A stretch of 64,000 nt of DNA from an uncultured Myxococcales bacterium (GCA_937980205.1 CALJKW010000022.1:124001-188000), one strand, 5' to 3'; counted from the stretch's first letter, positions 25,540-34,344 are shown. The notes: generated from the sequence alone by a model not told the origin. Translations and numbers: made by a program.

Positions 25540-27122
25540 GAGCCCTCGGACATGGCGGTGCGTCGCGCAGCGGCGGGCGCGGTCTGACCGCCGCGGAGCA
25601 GGCGCGAGCCGTTCGCGCGGTGAGCGGCGCCGTGCCCAACCGGGGACAGACCCTGGTCGCGTTCGCGCTGACGCTGCTGCTGCTGACGCTGATGGTGCTC
25701 GTCACGCTGCAGCTCGGCATGCGCGCGAGAGAGAAGATCGAAGCGCAGATGGTGGCCGACACCGCGGCGTACAGCCAGGCGATCGCGACGGCGCGCACGT
25801 ACAACATGGTCGCGGTGATGAACCGCGCGCGCGTCGCGCACTACGTCGCGCTGCTCGGCACGGAGAGCCTGGTGAGCTGGGCCGGTCTCATTCGCGGCTC
25901 GGCCGACAACGTGGCGGCGGCGCTCGACGCGTGCGGCGCGGCGGCGGCGGCGGCGGCGCTGCGCGCTTCGGCGGCGGCGGCGGACCCCGCGTGGGAGGTC
26001 GCCGACGACGACTCGGGTGACCAGGCGCGCGATCACCAGGGGCAGGCCGGCCTCATTCGCGCGGCGACGCAGGACTACTACGTGAGCCAGCTGATGGCCG
26101 CGCAGCTTCAGGGGCAGGCGCTGGCCGGTCGCATCGCCCGGCTCGCGAACCCCGAGCTGCGGGCGCCGGCGCTCGGCGACGCGAAGTCGCTCTCCGAGGT
26201 CGAGCCCAACTGCACGACCGGGGCGGCCTGCATGCAGAGCGACGGGAGGGCCTTCCTCTCGGCCACGATGGGCAGCCGCGGCTGGGTGTTCACGACGGAC
26301 CGCGCGGCCGCGACGACGGCAGGCGGCACGGGCGCGCTGGCTGCCGTCGTCAACACCGCCGGCGGCGGGTCGGGCTTCGGCGACGACCCCTGGTACGGCA
26401 CGGTGGACCCCGGCGTCCCCGCCGAGCGCGCGCAGCGCCTCGAGACGATGCACGGCGAGGGCGCGTGGGCGGAAGATCACGGCGGCAGCGCGACGATTCA
26501 GATCGCGGGCTGCACCGCGCCGGCGGCGGTGAGCAGCGCGTTCGTGATGTCGTCGGCGCGCGAGGTCGTGACCGACCGGCACTCGTACTCCGGCATCGAC
26601 GTCGGCCGGCCCGAGGCCGTGCGGCACACGTTGCTCTCGTGTCCTCCGGCGGTTCCCGGCTGTCCCTCCGTCGTCGGTGGAGTGCTCTCGTTCAACCGCT
26701 CCCAGCTCGGGCAGTTCGGCAACGATCACGGCCAGCCGAAGCTGTACGCGATCATCGAGCGCGACTACCGCGCGCGCGCGTTCGATGACCCGTGGGCGCT
26801 GCTGTTCAACTTCCAGTTCATGCGCGCGGGCCCGGGCCGCATGTTCGACAACGGGAACCGCGCGGGCGACTTTCTCTCTCCGGGCCGTGCCGATCTGTCG
26901 CGGCAGGTCGCGATGGGGGCGGGCATCGCGTACTACCACCGCCCGCGGATCAACGGCGGCGGCGGTTTCCAGGAGCCTCCGAACTTCTGGAACCCGTTCT
27001 GGCGCGCGACGCTGGCGCCCCCTGACCGTGACGTCGGCGATCGGCTGAACGCCGCCGGCTACCCCGAGACGCAGGCGGTCTACGACCTGCTTCGGGCGCG
27101 CGGGTATCGGGGGGTGCCATGA
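25536..27122 (+). CDS. TadG-like membrane-anchored surface protein
   Basis: 528 residues. After about 28 residues comes NRGQTLVAFALTLLLLTLMV, a TadE/TadG-type N-terminal helix, then a long extracytoplasmic part with an Ala-rich run near residue 130 and several Cys (for example in EPNCTTGAACMQ and SCPPAVPGCPS). The GTG at 25536 overlaps the previous stop (GTGA) and has AGGAG 8 bases upstream. Probably part of a surface assembly or secretion apparatus; the Tad ATPase and platform genes are not in this window. Confidence 0.75.
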   Translation: MRALGHGGASRSGGRGLTAAEQARAVRAVSGAVPNRGQTLVAFALTLLLLTLMVLVTLQLGMRAREKIEAQMVADTAAYSQAIATARTYNMVAVMNRARVAHYVALLGTESLVSWAGLIRGSADNVAAALDACGAAAAAAALRASAAAADPAWEVADDDSGDQARDHQGQAGLIRAATQDYYVSQLMAAQLQGQALAGRIARLANPELRAPALGDAKSLSEVEPNCTTGAACMQSDGRAFLSATMGSRGWVFTTDRAAATTAGGTGALAAVVNTAGGGSGFGDDPWYGTVDPGVPAERAQRLETMHGEGAWAEDHGGSATIQIAGCTAPAAVSSAFVMSSAREVVTDRHSYSGIDVGRPEAVRHTLLSCPPAVPGCPSVVGGVLSFNRSQLGQFGNDHGQPKLYAIIERDYRARAFDDPWALLFNFQFMRAGPGRMFDNGNRAGDFLSPGRADLSRQVAMGAGIAYYHRPRINGGGGFQEPPNFWNPFWRATLAPPDRDVGDRLNAAGYPETQAVYDLLRARGYRGVP

Positions 27123-28051
27123 CGAAGCGCGGGCAGGCGGTCGTCGAAGCGGCGCTCGGCATCTTCGTGTTCGTCACGATTCTCATCTTCGGCATCCACT
27201 TCGCCGAGCTCGGTCACCTCGTGCTGAAGGTGCAGGAGGCGGCGAACTCGGCCATCTGGGACAGCACGTCGCAGCAGATGCACGACGTGACGGCGCACAG
27301 CTGGAACGAGTACCAGACGGCCGTCGGCTTCGCGAACGCGCAGGCGAACGCGCGCTACAACGACTTCGACGCGCTGAGCTCGACGGGCTCGACGTCGACG
27401 CTCGTCTTCACCAGCGCCGAGAACATGAACGTCAACTGCGCGCCGCTGCAGGGCGGCGACCGGCTGCAGCCGAGCGCGCCGCACCCGCTCGCCGCGGGCA
27501 CGTACCCGTCGGGGCTGCAGGGCATCACCTGCCAGGCGCGCGCGGAGATTCGCGGCATCCGCATTCCGCGGAACTTCCTCGACAACGGCCTCGCGAACAC
27601 GCGCCACTGGCGGCCGATCACCATTCCCGCCTGCGCGGTGGGGCGGCCGCGAGCAGGCCGGTGTCCGGGCCGGCTGGGCATGCTGCTCGACGACTGGGGC
27701 TACGAGGGCCAGCTCGAAGCGCGCGAGTGCGCGCTGGCGTGGGAGGGCGGCACCACCTGCGAGAACCAGGGGTACTACGACCAGGTGAAGACCGTGTACG
27801 ACGCGACGCCTGCGCCGTACGCCGGCTCGGCCTCGCGGCTCGCGAGCCTGGTCGCCGGCTCGAGCCCGATCGACGAAGACTTCTTCTACATGAGCTTCCG
27901 CGGCAGCGAGAGCATGTACGGTCCGTTCAACGAGACGGTGCAGAGCTCGCACGGCGATCTGATCTGGGAGACCACGCCCTTTCAGAACCCGTACAACTCG
28001 CGCTACGACGCCCCGCGCACCGACTGCTTCCTCGGAGTGGCGTGCCGGTGA
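27119..28051 (+). CDS. TadE/TadG-like surface protein
   Basis: 310 residues. N terminus KRGQAVVEAALGIFVFVTIL carries the TadE-type Glu and membrane helix; the rest is extracytoplasmic with cysteines that could pair (NVNCAPL, ITCQAR, ACAVGR, RCPGR, RECALAW, TTCENQ, TDCFLGVACR). ATG at 27119 overlaps the previous stop by 4 bases. Confidence 0.75.
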   Translation: MTKRGQAVVEAALGIFVFVTILIFGIHFAELGHLVLKVQEAANSAIWDSTSQQMHDVTAHSWNEYQTAVGFANAQANARYNDFDALSSTGSTSTLVFTSAENMNVNCAPLQGGDRLQPSAPHPLAAGTYPSGLQGITCQARAEIRGIRIPRNFLDNGLANTRHWRPITIPACAVGRPRAGRCPGRLGMLLDDWGYEGQLEARECALAWEGGTTCENQGYYDQVKTVYDATPAPYAGSASRLASLVAGSSPIDEDFFYMSFRGSESMYGPFNETVQSSHGDLIWETTPFQNPYNSRYDAPRTDCFLGVACR

Positions 28052-28680
28052 CCGCCTTGCTCACGCTGGCGCTGCTGGCAGCGGCGCCGACTCCGTTCTT
28101 CTGGCCGAAGCCCGAAGTGGTCGAGGAGATCGACGTGCCGGCGGTCATCAAGGCCGACGGGGTGCCGGTGCGCATGCACGTCATTCGCTCGCGGCTCGGC
28201 GTTCAGGCGCTGCTCGAGCGCTTCGCGAACGCGTTCGTGGCGGCCGGCTTCTACGTGGCGAAGGTGCAGAAGCGGCACATCGCCGAGCCGCACGTGACCG
28301 GGCTCGACTGGCGGGGGCTCGTCTCGTACACGGCGATCCTCTCGCCGAACGAGGACGGCACGACGACGGTGGTGCTCGGCGAGGCCGCGCTGGGGAAGAA
28401 GAAGACCGCGTCGGTGGTGCCCGACTTCGCGCCGCTGTTCCCCACGGCGCGTGACGTGACGCGCATCGACCAGGAGGCCGCGCGGGTCGTCACGTACGTG
28501 GCGCTCGGCACGACGGTCGACGAGGTGCGGGCGTTCTACAAAGAGCAGCTCGCCAAGGCCGGCTTCAAGCAGGCGAGCGACGACGCGCAGCGGTTCGAGC
28601 GTGGCGGGCACAGCGTGTCGGTGATGCCGAAGCCGATCGAGGGCGCCGCGGTGTCCGTGGTGCTCGTGCAACATCCCTGA
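28048..28680 (+). CDS. Secreted protein of unknown function in Tad-like cluster
   Basis: Not recognised. 210 residues with a signal peptide (ALLTLALLAAAPTPFF). The rest is alpha/beta, without Cys or catalytic motifs. Starts: GTG at 28048 makes a GTGA overlap with the gene upstream, matching its neighbours and standing 10 bases from a GGAG; GTG at 28042 is an alternative. Position suggests a role with the three TadE/TadG-like proteins. Confidence 0.65.
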   Translation: MTALLTLALLAAAPTPFFWPKPEVVEEIDVPAVIKADGVPVRMHVIRSRLGVQALLERFANAFVAAGFYVAKVQKRHIAEPHVTGLDWRGLVSYTAILSPNEDGTTTVVLGEAALGKKKTASVVPDFAPLFPTARDVTRIDQEAARVVTYVALGTTVDEVRAFYKEQLAKAGFKQASDDAQRFERGGHSVSVMPKPIEGAAVSVVLVQHP

Positions 28681-28725
28681 AGCAAGAAGTTGCTGAGGTC
28701 GCGATCCGGGTGCACCCTGGTTCGC

Positions 28726-29187
28726 ATGCGAGCCACGATCATTGCAGCGCTCATTCTCGTCAGCGGCTGTTACGGCGCTCCGGAGCAGCTCATCGAGACG
28801 CCCGCGCAGGGCAGACTGGAGCAGCCCGCTCCGCAGCAGGAACAGCCGGCGCCCGAGGGGCCGCGCATCGTCTGCGACATGACCAAGTTCACGTTCACCC
28901 AGGACGTCGGCTGCGTGAACGACGGCTGGGTCGAGTTCTGCGCGGTGAAGAGCGGCGCACCGGTGGTGACGTCGCTGCGCGCCCTCGCCCCGGAGGTGCA
29001 GATCCTCGAAGGTCTGCGCGGCCGCGCGGGCTGCGACGAGGCGACCGAGTACCTCGTGAGCCAGCCGATCCGCGAGAGCGACTGCAGCCACCGCTACGGC
29101 GCGCTCACCGACGCCGCCTGGAACACGCTCTGCGCGCTGTCGCAGGTGCCGGAGACGAAGCGCTTCGTGCCGGGCTTCGCGGAGTAA
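28726..29187 (+). CDS. Lipoprotein, unknown
   Basis: 153 residues, with a lipoprotein signal ending LILVSGC (Cys16). A Gln/Pro-rich linker follows, then a small Cys-containing domain (IVCDMTK, VGCVNDG, EFCAVK, AGCDEAT, SDCSHRY, TLCALS), likely disulfide-bonded. No homology recognised. It stands apart from the preceding cluster by 45 bases. Confidence 0.7.
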   Translation: MRATIIAALILVSGCYGAPEQLIETPAQGRLEQPAPQQEQPAPEGPRIVCDMTKFTFTQDVGCVNDGWVEFCAVKSGAPVVTSLRALAPEVQILEGLRGRAGCDEATEYLVSQPIRESDCSHRYGALTDAAWNTLCALSQVPETKRFVPGFAE

Positions 29188-29315
29188 CGGCGGCGTAACG
29201 CCGAGAGGTGGCGATTCGTCACCGATCGGTGCGCGTCCGAATTTGCGCGGGCTTTCGATCAGGCGCTTGTGCGAAGAGCCGGTGGGAATACCGCGTGCAG
29301 AAGGTCACGCACCCC

Positions 29316-29666
29316 ATGGCCTGGCCTGCACTCTCCCGAGTTCCTCTTCACGTCACCAGCCGAGTCTTCGAAGGGCACGACCGGCTGATGGCCACCATCG
29401 ACTCGGAGCTGGAGAAGGCCGAGCGGACGTGCTCGGTGAGCGCGTGTGACGTGACGTTGACCGGAGATCGCCGCGGTGGGTTTCGCGCGACGGTCGCGCT
29501 GGAGCTGCAGGGCGGCCGCTGGGTGTCGCAGTGCTCGTGGGGGCACGACGTCGCGCATGCGATCGTGCAGGCGTTCACCGTGTGCCGCCTGCGCGGCGCC
29601 CACGAGTCAGGCGAACAGGCTGAACAGCTTCATCACCAGCCAGGCGAGCGCCGCCGAGAGCGGTAA
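29316..29666 (+). CDS. Possible HPF/RaiA-like protein
   Basis: 116 residues from the ATG at 29316; an upstream extension to 29208 is open but looks non-coding. The strand-helix pattern (LHVTSRVFEGHDRLMATIDSEL, CDVTLTGD, FRATVALELQGG, DVAHAIVQAFTVCRLRG) resembles ribosome-hibernation factors of the RaiA/HPF type, but key residues are not certain. Its last 60 bases overlap the convergent pit gene, so the C-terminal tail may be a read-through of antisense sequence. Confidence 0.4.
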   Translation: MAWPALSRVPLHVTSRVFEGHDRLMATIDSELEKAERTCSVSACDVTLTGDRRGGFRATVALELQGGRWVSQCSWGHDVAHAIVQAFTVCRLRGAHESGEQAEQLHHQPGERRRER

Positions 29667-30806
29667 CGTCAGCACCCACGCGACGATGATGTTCGTCGCG
29701 ACTCCCCAGCGCACGGCCGAGACGCGCTTGCTCGCGCCGACGCCCATGATCGCGGCGTTGATGACGTGCGTGGTGGAGACCGGCACGCCGAGGTGAGACG
29801 CGCCGAGGATGGTGAGCGCTCCGCTGGTCTCGGCGGCGAAGCCCTGCAGCGGCGTGATGCGGATGATCTTGGTGCCCATCGTCTTGATGATGCGCGTGCC
29901 GCCGGCGGCGGTGCCGGCGGCGATGGCGGCAGCGCAGACGAAGATGACCCAGAACGGCACCTCGTCGCCCTTCGGCAGCATCCAGCTCGGGAGTGAGGCG
30001 TGGTCGCCGCCGGTCGCGGCGAAGGAGAGCAGCGCGAGCGTGATGATGCCCATCGACTTCTGGGCGTCGTTGCTGCCGTGGCTGAAGGCCATGAGGCTCG
30101 CGGACATGAGCTGCAGCTTGCGCGACTGGCGCTGCAGCGCGCTCGGGCGGGCAGCGTAGAGCGTCGGCACCATCGCGACGATCACGAGACCGACGACGAT
30201 GGCGATGCGGGTCTCCCAGGTGCTCTTGGTGAGCGCGTCCTGCAGCTCGTCGAAGTGGCGCCCCGCCTGGATGAGCACGACCACGACGCCCCCCACGAGG
30301 AGGAAGAAGACGAGCTTGGGCCAGCGCCCGCGGGCGACCCAGGCGAGGGTGATCATCACGAGGAAGGCGACGATGAAGCCGATCGTCGGCGAGAGCACGA
30401 GCGGCAGCAGCACCTTCTTGCCGAGCGCGGCCCACTTGAAGGCGTCGATGCCCGCGTGGGCGACGACGGCCCCCGAGAGCCCGCCGATCAGCGCGTGCGA
30501 CGACGACGAGGGAATGCCGAAGTACCAGGTGAAGATGTTCCAGGCGCTGGCGCCGAGCAGCGCCGCGAGGACGACGAGCTGCGTGACGATGGCCGGGTCC
30601 GCGAAGCCGCTGGCGATGGTCTTGGCGACCGCGGTGCCGGTGATGGCGCCGCCGAAGTTGAGGACGGCCGCGAGCAGCACGGCGGTGCGAATGGGCAGCA
30701 CGCCGGTCGAGACGACCGTCGCGATCGCGTTGGCGGCGTCGTGGAAGCCGTTGATGTAGTCGAAGATGATCGCCGCGATGATGACGGCGATGAGGAGCGT
30801 CAGCAT
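29607..30806 (-). CDS. pit: Low-affinity inorganic phosphate transporter
   Basis: 399 residues with about ten membrane segments. PiT family motifs are present: DYINGFHDAANAIATVVSTG near the N terminus and MAFSHGSNDAQKSMGI in the second half, plus PVSTTHVINAAIMGVG. It moves phosphate (as metal-phosphate) across the inner membrane. The ATG at 30806 has GGAGG 7 bases upstream. Its first 30 bases and the 50 upstream are repeated three more times in front of it (see the tandem repeat entry). A DUF47 partner gene lies upstream on the same strand. Confidence 0.93.
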   Translation of the reverse strand: MLTLLIAVIIAAIIFDYINGFHDAANAIATVVSTGVLPIRTAVLLAAVLNFGGAITGTAVAKTIASGFADPAIVTQLVVLAALLGASAWNIFTWYFGIPSSSSHALIGGLSGAVVAHAGIDAFKWAALGKKVLLPLVLSPTIGFIVAFLVMITLAWVARGRWPKLVFFLLVGGVVVVLIQAGRHFDELQDALTKSTWETRIAIVVGLVIVAMVPTLYAARPSALQRQSRKLQLMSASLMAFSHGSNDAQKSMGIITLALLSFAATGGDHASLPSWMLPKGDEVPFWVIFVCAAAIAAGTAAGGTRIIKTMGTKIIRITPLQGFAAETSGALTILGASHLGVPVSTTHVINAAIMGVGASKRVSAVRWGVATNIIVAWVLTLPLSAALAWLVMKLFSLFA

Positions 30807-31046
30807 GGGACGCCTCCGGCGGGGTGGGGAGCAAGCTCCCCGAGGAAGTCGCCCGCGATGATGACGGCGATGAGGCGCGTCAGCATGGGACGCCTCCGGC
30901 GGGGTGGGGAGCAAGCTCCCCGAGGAAGTCGCCCGCGATGATGACGGCGATGAGGCGCGTCAGCATGGGACGCCTCCGGCGGGGTGGGGAGCAAGCTCCC
31001 CGAGGAAGTCGCCCGCGATGATGACGGCGATGAGGCGCGTCAGCAT
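30807..31046 (-). repeat. Three tandem 80-bp repeats carrying the pit start region
   Basis: Exact 80-base period: ATG codons at 31046, 30966, 30886 and 30806 (the real pit start), each followed by CTGACG. Each unit holds the first 30 bases of pit (one base differs, CGC for CTC at codon 4), then GGGCGACTTCCTCGGGGAGC, a palindrome GGGGAGCTTGCTCCCC, and the ribosome site CGGAGG. The repeated units are otherwise identical, so the duplication is recent. Each unit encodes a 28-residue peptide whose stop overlaps the next ATG by 7 bases (ATGCTGA). Confidence 0.9.
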
Positions 31047-31064
31047 GGGGCTCCTCGTTCGAAC

Positions 31065-31188
31065 CGCCTCCGTTCACCCTGAGCGGAGCTGCCCGAAGGG
31101 CGGCGCAGTCGAAGGGGGCCCGCAGCCGACTCACGGCCCGCTTCGACTCCGGCGCCTGCGGCGCCTTTGCTCAGCGTGAACGGAGGTG
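31065..31188. repeat. Inverted pair of REP-like elements between DUF47 gene and pit
   Basis: Two copies of an about 48-base element face each other. The right arm (31136-31188) reads GCCCGCTTCGACT ... GCTCAGCGTGAACGGAGG; the left arm (31065-31120) is the inverse, CCGCCTCCGTTCACCCTGAG ... CAGTCGAAGGGGG. The arms can pair to a large hairpin in the leader of pit. A third copy lies at 58141-58190. With the 80-bp repeats it fills the 390-base gap 30807-31196, which holds no other gene. Confidence 0.75.
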
Positions 31189-31196
31189 GCTTGCAG

Positions 31197-31835
31197 CTAG
31201 CCATGCTTCACCGCGAGGTTCGACAGCAGGTCGGCGACGTTGTCGCAGTGATCGACGGCGCGCTCGATGTCTTCGAGCACTTCCTTCTGGCGCAGCAGCT
31301 CCTTGGCGTCGACCTCGGGGTTGGTGAAGAGGTTGCTGACCGCGCCGCGGAAGACGACGTCGGCGTCCTTCTCGAGCTGGCGCAGCGCGCGGCCGCCCTC
31401 GATGAGGCCGGCGTAGTCGTGCTTGCGAAGGCGGGGCAGCGCTTCCTTGATGGCGGTGGTGCACTGCACGAGCAGGTCGATGAGCTTCGAGACCTCGGGG
31501 GTCGCCTTGCTGACGCCGTAGACGGCGCACGCGCGGGCGGCGAGGTTCGTGAGGTCGACGACGTCGTCGAGCTCGGACGACAGCTTCTGCAGGTCTTCAC
31601 GGTCGATCGGCGTGACGAAGGTGCGCGCGAGCGCGTCTTCCATCTTGCGCACGTAGTCGTCGGCCTTGTGCTCGATCACCTGCACCGCGTCGCGCACGGC
31701 CTCGGCCTTCTGACCTTCCTTGAAGCCGGCGAGGGCCTTGGCCGCGTCGAGGCAGAGCGCACCCTGCGCTTCGATGTAGTCGTAGAAGTGATCCTCGCGG
31801 GGAAGCAGCCAGCGGACGAGTCCTTGGAGCGCCAT
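31197..31835 (-). CDS. DUF47 (PhoU-like) partner of Pit
   Basis: 212 residues, all-helical, of the DUF47 family that accompanies PiT transporters and is related in fold to PhoU. Visible family features: EHKADDYVRKMEDAL, a metal-binding type ExxxD helix, and a second repeat near LRQLEKDADVVFRGAV. It probably modulates Pit activity in the cytoplasm. ATG at 31835 is chosen; a Pho-box-like array and a -10 element lie immediately upstream. Confidence 0.9.
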   Translation of the reverse strand: MALQGLVRWLLPREDHFYDYIEAQGALCLDAAKALAGFKEGQKAEAVRDAVQVIEHKADDYVRKMEDALARTFVTPIDREDLQKLSSELDDVVDLTNLAARACAVYGVSKATPEVSKLIDLLVQCTTAIKEALPRLRKHDYAGLIEGGRALRQLEKDADVVFRGAVSNLFTNPEVDAKELLRQKEVLEDIERAVDHCDNVADLLSNLAVKHG

Positions 31836-31845
31836 GTTGCCCGCC

Positions 31846-31902
31846 AAATAAGCACGGGGTGGTGACCGAGCGTGCGACTCTTGCGTGACAGTTATGTGAC
31901 GC
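31846..31902 (-). promoter_or_regulatory. Tandem Pho-box-like array with -10 element
   Basis: On the minus strand from 31902: GCGTCACATAACTGTCACGC continues to GAGTCGCACG and CTCGGTCACC. The core GTCAC occurs at offsets 2, 13, 24 (as GTCGC) and 36, i.e. direct repeats 11, 11 and 12 bases apart. PhoB sites are pairs of 7-base repeats with an 11-base period. Ten bases after the last repeat is TTATTT (31851-31846), a fair -10; PhoB sites usually end about 10 bases before the -10. Transcription would start near 31839. Confidence 0.65.
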
Positions 31903-31948
31903 ACCTTTCACCCGGTCGCCAAACGCGGCGCGTACAAGGCTCGAGCGA

Positions 31949-32704
31949 ATGTTCGACGCCTTCGAAGCCACGGCAGATCCGCGACGGGCGAAGCGGCTGA
32001 CCGCCGCCGCGGGCGCCGCGCTCGCGATCATGTTCGCGCTCACGTTCGGCGCGAAGGCGATCTCCACCGCCGGGCCACTGGTGCCGAAGAAGAAGTCGGT
32101 GGACGTGTCGTTCCGGCCGCCGCCGCCTCCTCCTCCGGTGGCGAAGATCGAGAACGCGCCGAAGCCGAAGCCCAGGCCGCCGCCACCGCCGCCGAAGGTC
32201 GAGGTCGCCGCTCCCGCGCCGGCCCCCGCGCCGATGGTGGCGCCGGTCGAGGTTCCGAAGAAGCCGCTGCCCGAGGCCGAGAAGCCGGAGGTCGCGGCGA
32301 TCAAGATCGCCCCCGGCGGCACCGGCACCGGCATCGAGCCCGCGACCGGAGGAGCTCCTCCCGCGCCGCCCGAGGAAGAAGAGTCTCCCGCGCCGGCGAT
32401 CGCGGCGAGCGGCCCGGTGAACCTGCCGGAGGACGCCGAGCCTCCCGAGGCCCTGGAGGACAACCCGATGCCCGAGTACCCCGAGGCCGCGCGCTCGGCC
32501 GGCGTCGAGTCGGTCGTCATCTTGAAGGTCGTCATCGAGAAGGACGGCAGCGTCGGCAAGGTGCAGGTGATGAAGGGCGAGGAGCCGTTCATCGCCGCCG
32601 CGCTCGAGGCCGTGCGCCAGTGGCGGTACTCGCCGGCGCAGCTCGATGGGCAACCCATCTCCGTCTACCGAATCGTGAAGATCCCCTTCCGCTTGAGGAG
32701 CTGA
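31949..32704 (+). CDS. tonB: TonB-family energy transducer
   Basis: 251 residues: one N-terminal membrane segment (about 20-38), a long periplasmic Pro-rich spacer with PPPPPPPVAKIENAPKPKPR and EEEESPAP, and the TonB C-terminal domain (about 165-251) with MPEYPEAARSAGVE, VQVMKGEEPFIAAALEAVRQW and the final VKIPFRL. It carries proton-motive energy from ExbB/ExbD to outer-membrane receptors. First gene of tonB-exbB-exbD-exbD; divergent from the DUF47/pit operon. Confidence 0.92.
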   Translation: MFDAFEATADPRRAKRLTAAAGAALAIMFALTFGAKAISTAGPLVPKKKSVDVSFRPPPPPPPVAKIENAPKPKPRPPPPPPKVEVAAPAPAPAPMVAPVEVPKKPLPEAEKPEVAAIKIAPGGTGTGIEPATGGAPPAPPEEEESPAPAIAASGPVNLPEDAEPPEALEDNPMPEYPEAARSAGVESVVILKVVIEKDGSVGKVQVMKGEEPFIAAALEAVRQWRYSPAQLDGQPISVYRIVKIPFRLRS

Positions 32705-32709
32705 ACCAC

Positions 32710-33465
32710 ATGTTCGACCTGGAAAAGATCATCGGCCACATGGGCCCGTTCGCGATGGGCATCGCGATCGCGCTGCTGGTGATGGGTGTCGCCGCGCTCG
32801 CCGTCTGCCTGGAGCGCATCGTGATGTACACGCGCAGCCGCCTGCGCTCGCGCCGCTTCGCCGCGAAGGCGCGCGCGCTGCTCGAGCGCGACGATCGCGA
32901 GGCGCTGATGAAAGAGGCCGCCGCCACGCGCGGCAGTTGGCTCGCGGCGCTGCTGGGGCGCGGGCTCGAGACGTACGCGAAGGCCGAGAAGGCCGGCTCG
33001 GCGACGCTGTCGCCGGTCGAGGCCACGCGGCGCGAGCTCGAGCGACAGACCGAGTCGCTGGACGCCGAGGTCCGTCGCGGCCACGGGGTGCTCGCGTCGG
33101 TCGGCTCGGTGGCGCCGTTCGTGGGGCTGCTCGGCACCGTGGTCGGCATCATCGACGCGTTCCAGGGCATCGCGCGCGAAGGCAGCGGAGGTCTGGGCGC
33201 GGTCTCGCTCGGCATCGCCGAGGCGCTCATCGTCACGGCGCTCGGCCTGCTCGTCGCGATCCCCGCGGTGCTGGCGCACAACTGGCTCACGACCCAGGCG
33301 GAGGGCATCTCGCGCGCGCTCGACCAGGCCCGTGGCGAGCTGCTCGACTTCCTCGAGGCCCGTGGCGGCGTGCTCATCGCGAAGTCGGACGCGCTGGCTG
33401 CTGCGGGCGGAGCGCCGGCGCTGCACGGCTCGCGCGGGACCTCGACTCAGGAAGCGGCCGCGTGA
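32710..33465 (+). CDS. exbB: ExbB/TolQ/MotA-family proton channel protein
   Basis: 251 residues with three membrane segments: about 12-35, then the conserved block SVAPFVGLLGTVVGIIDAF (about 125-145) and SLGIAEALIVTALGLLVAIPAV (about 160-185). It forms the inner-membrane proton channel with ExbD that energises TonB. ATG at 32710, 5 bases after tonB. Its stop overlaps exbD. Confidence 0.93.
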   Translation: MFDLEKIIGHMGPFAMGIAIALLVMGVAALAVCLERIVMYTRSRLRSRRFAAKARALLERDDREALMKEAAATRGSWLAALLGRGLETYAKAEKAGSATLSPVEATRRELERQTESLDAEVRRGHGVLASVGSVAPFVGLLGTVVGIIDAFQGIAREGSGGLGAVSLGIAEALIVTALGLLVAIPAVLAHNWLTTQAEGISRALDQARGELLDFLEARGGVLIAKSDALAAAGGAPALHGSRGTSTQEAAA

Positions 33466-33875
33466 AGAAGGCGCGCCCCACCGTCAAAGCCGACATCAAC
33501 GTCACGCCGCTCGTCGACGTGGTGCTGGTGCTGCTCATCATCTTCATGGTGGTGGCGCCGCAGCTCGAGTCGGGCGTGGCGGTGTCGCTGCCGTCGATCC
33601 TCAACCCGGATCAGGGCAACGGCGCGACTGAGCCGACGACGGTCACGCTGACGAAAGAGGGCAAGCTGTACTTCGAGAAAGAGCCGCTGGAGCTCGAGGC
33701 GTTGAAAGATCGCCTCGCGAAGCTGCACGAGCAGAAGCCCGACACGCGGCTGGTGCTGAAGGCGGACCAGTCGCTCGGCTACGGGCGGGTGCGGACGGTG
33801 TTCAAGGCGTGCCAGGACCTCGGCTTCCCGGGCGTGTCGCTGCAGGTGCTCGACCGGGCGAATCAGAAAGGGTGA
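33462..33875 (+). CDS. exbD: ExbD/TolR biopolymer transport protein (first copy)
   Basis: 137 residues: basic N terminus, the family motif INVTPLVDVVLVLLIIFMVV with the essential Asp in the single membrane helix, then the periplasmic ExbD domain. GTG at 33462 overlaps the exbB stop (GTGA). Two different exbD genes follow one exbB here. Confidence 0.92.
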   Translation: MKKARPTVKADINVTPLVDVVLVLLIIFMVVAPQLESGVAVSLPSILNPDQGNGATEPTTVTLTKEGKLYFEKEPLELEALKDRLAKLHEQKPDTRLVLKADQSLGYGRVRTVFKACQDLGFPGVSLQVLDRANQKG

Positions 33876-33879
33876 CGCG

Positions 33880-34344
<465 letters not shown>

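Noticed and set aside
25919..25984. Ala-codon run (GCGGCGGCG) as a slippage locus
   Set aside because: The codons are mixed GCG/GCA/GCT-type within an Ala-rich linker and there is no sign of frame change.
29208..29315. N-terminal extension of the HPF-like gene from 29208
   Set aside because: The added 36 residues have no typical codon pattern and the ATG at 29316 has a better ribosome site.
30807..31046. CRISPR-like array
   Set aside because: The 80-base units are directly adjacent with no variable spacers, and they contain the pit start.
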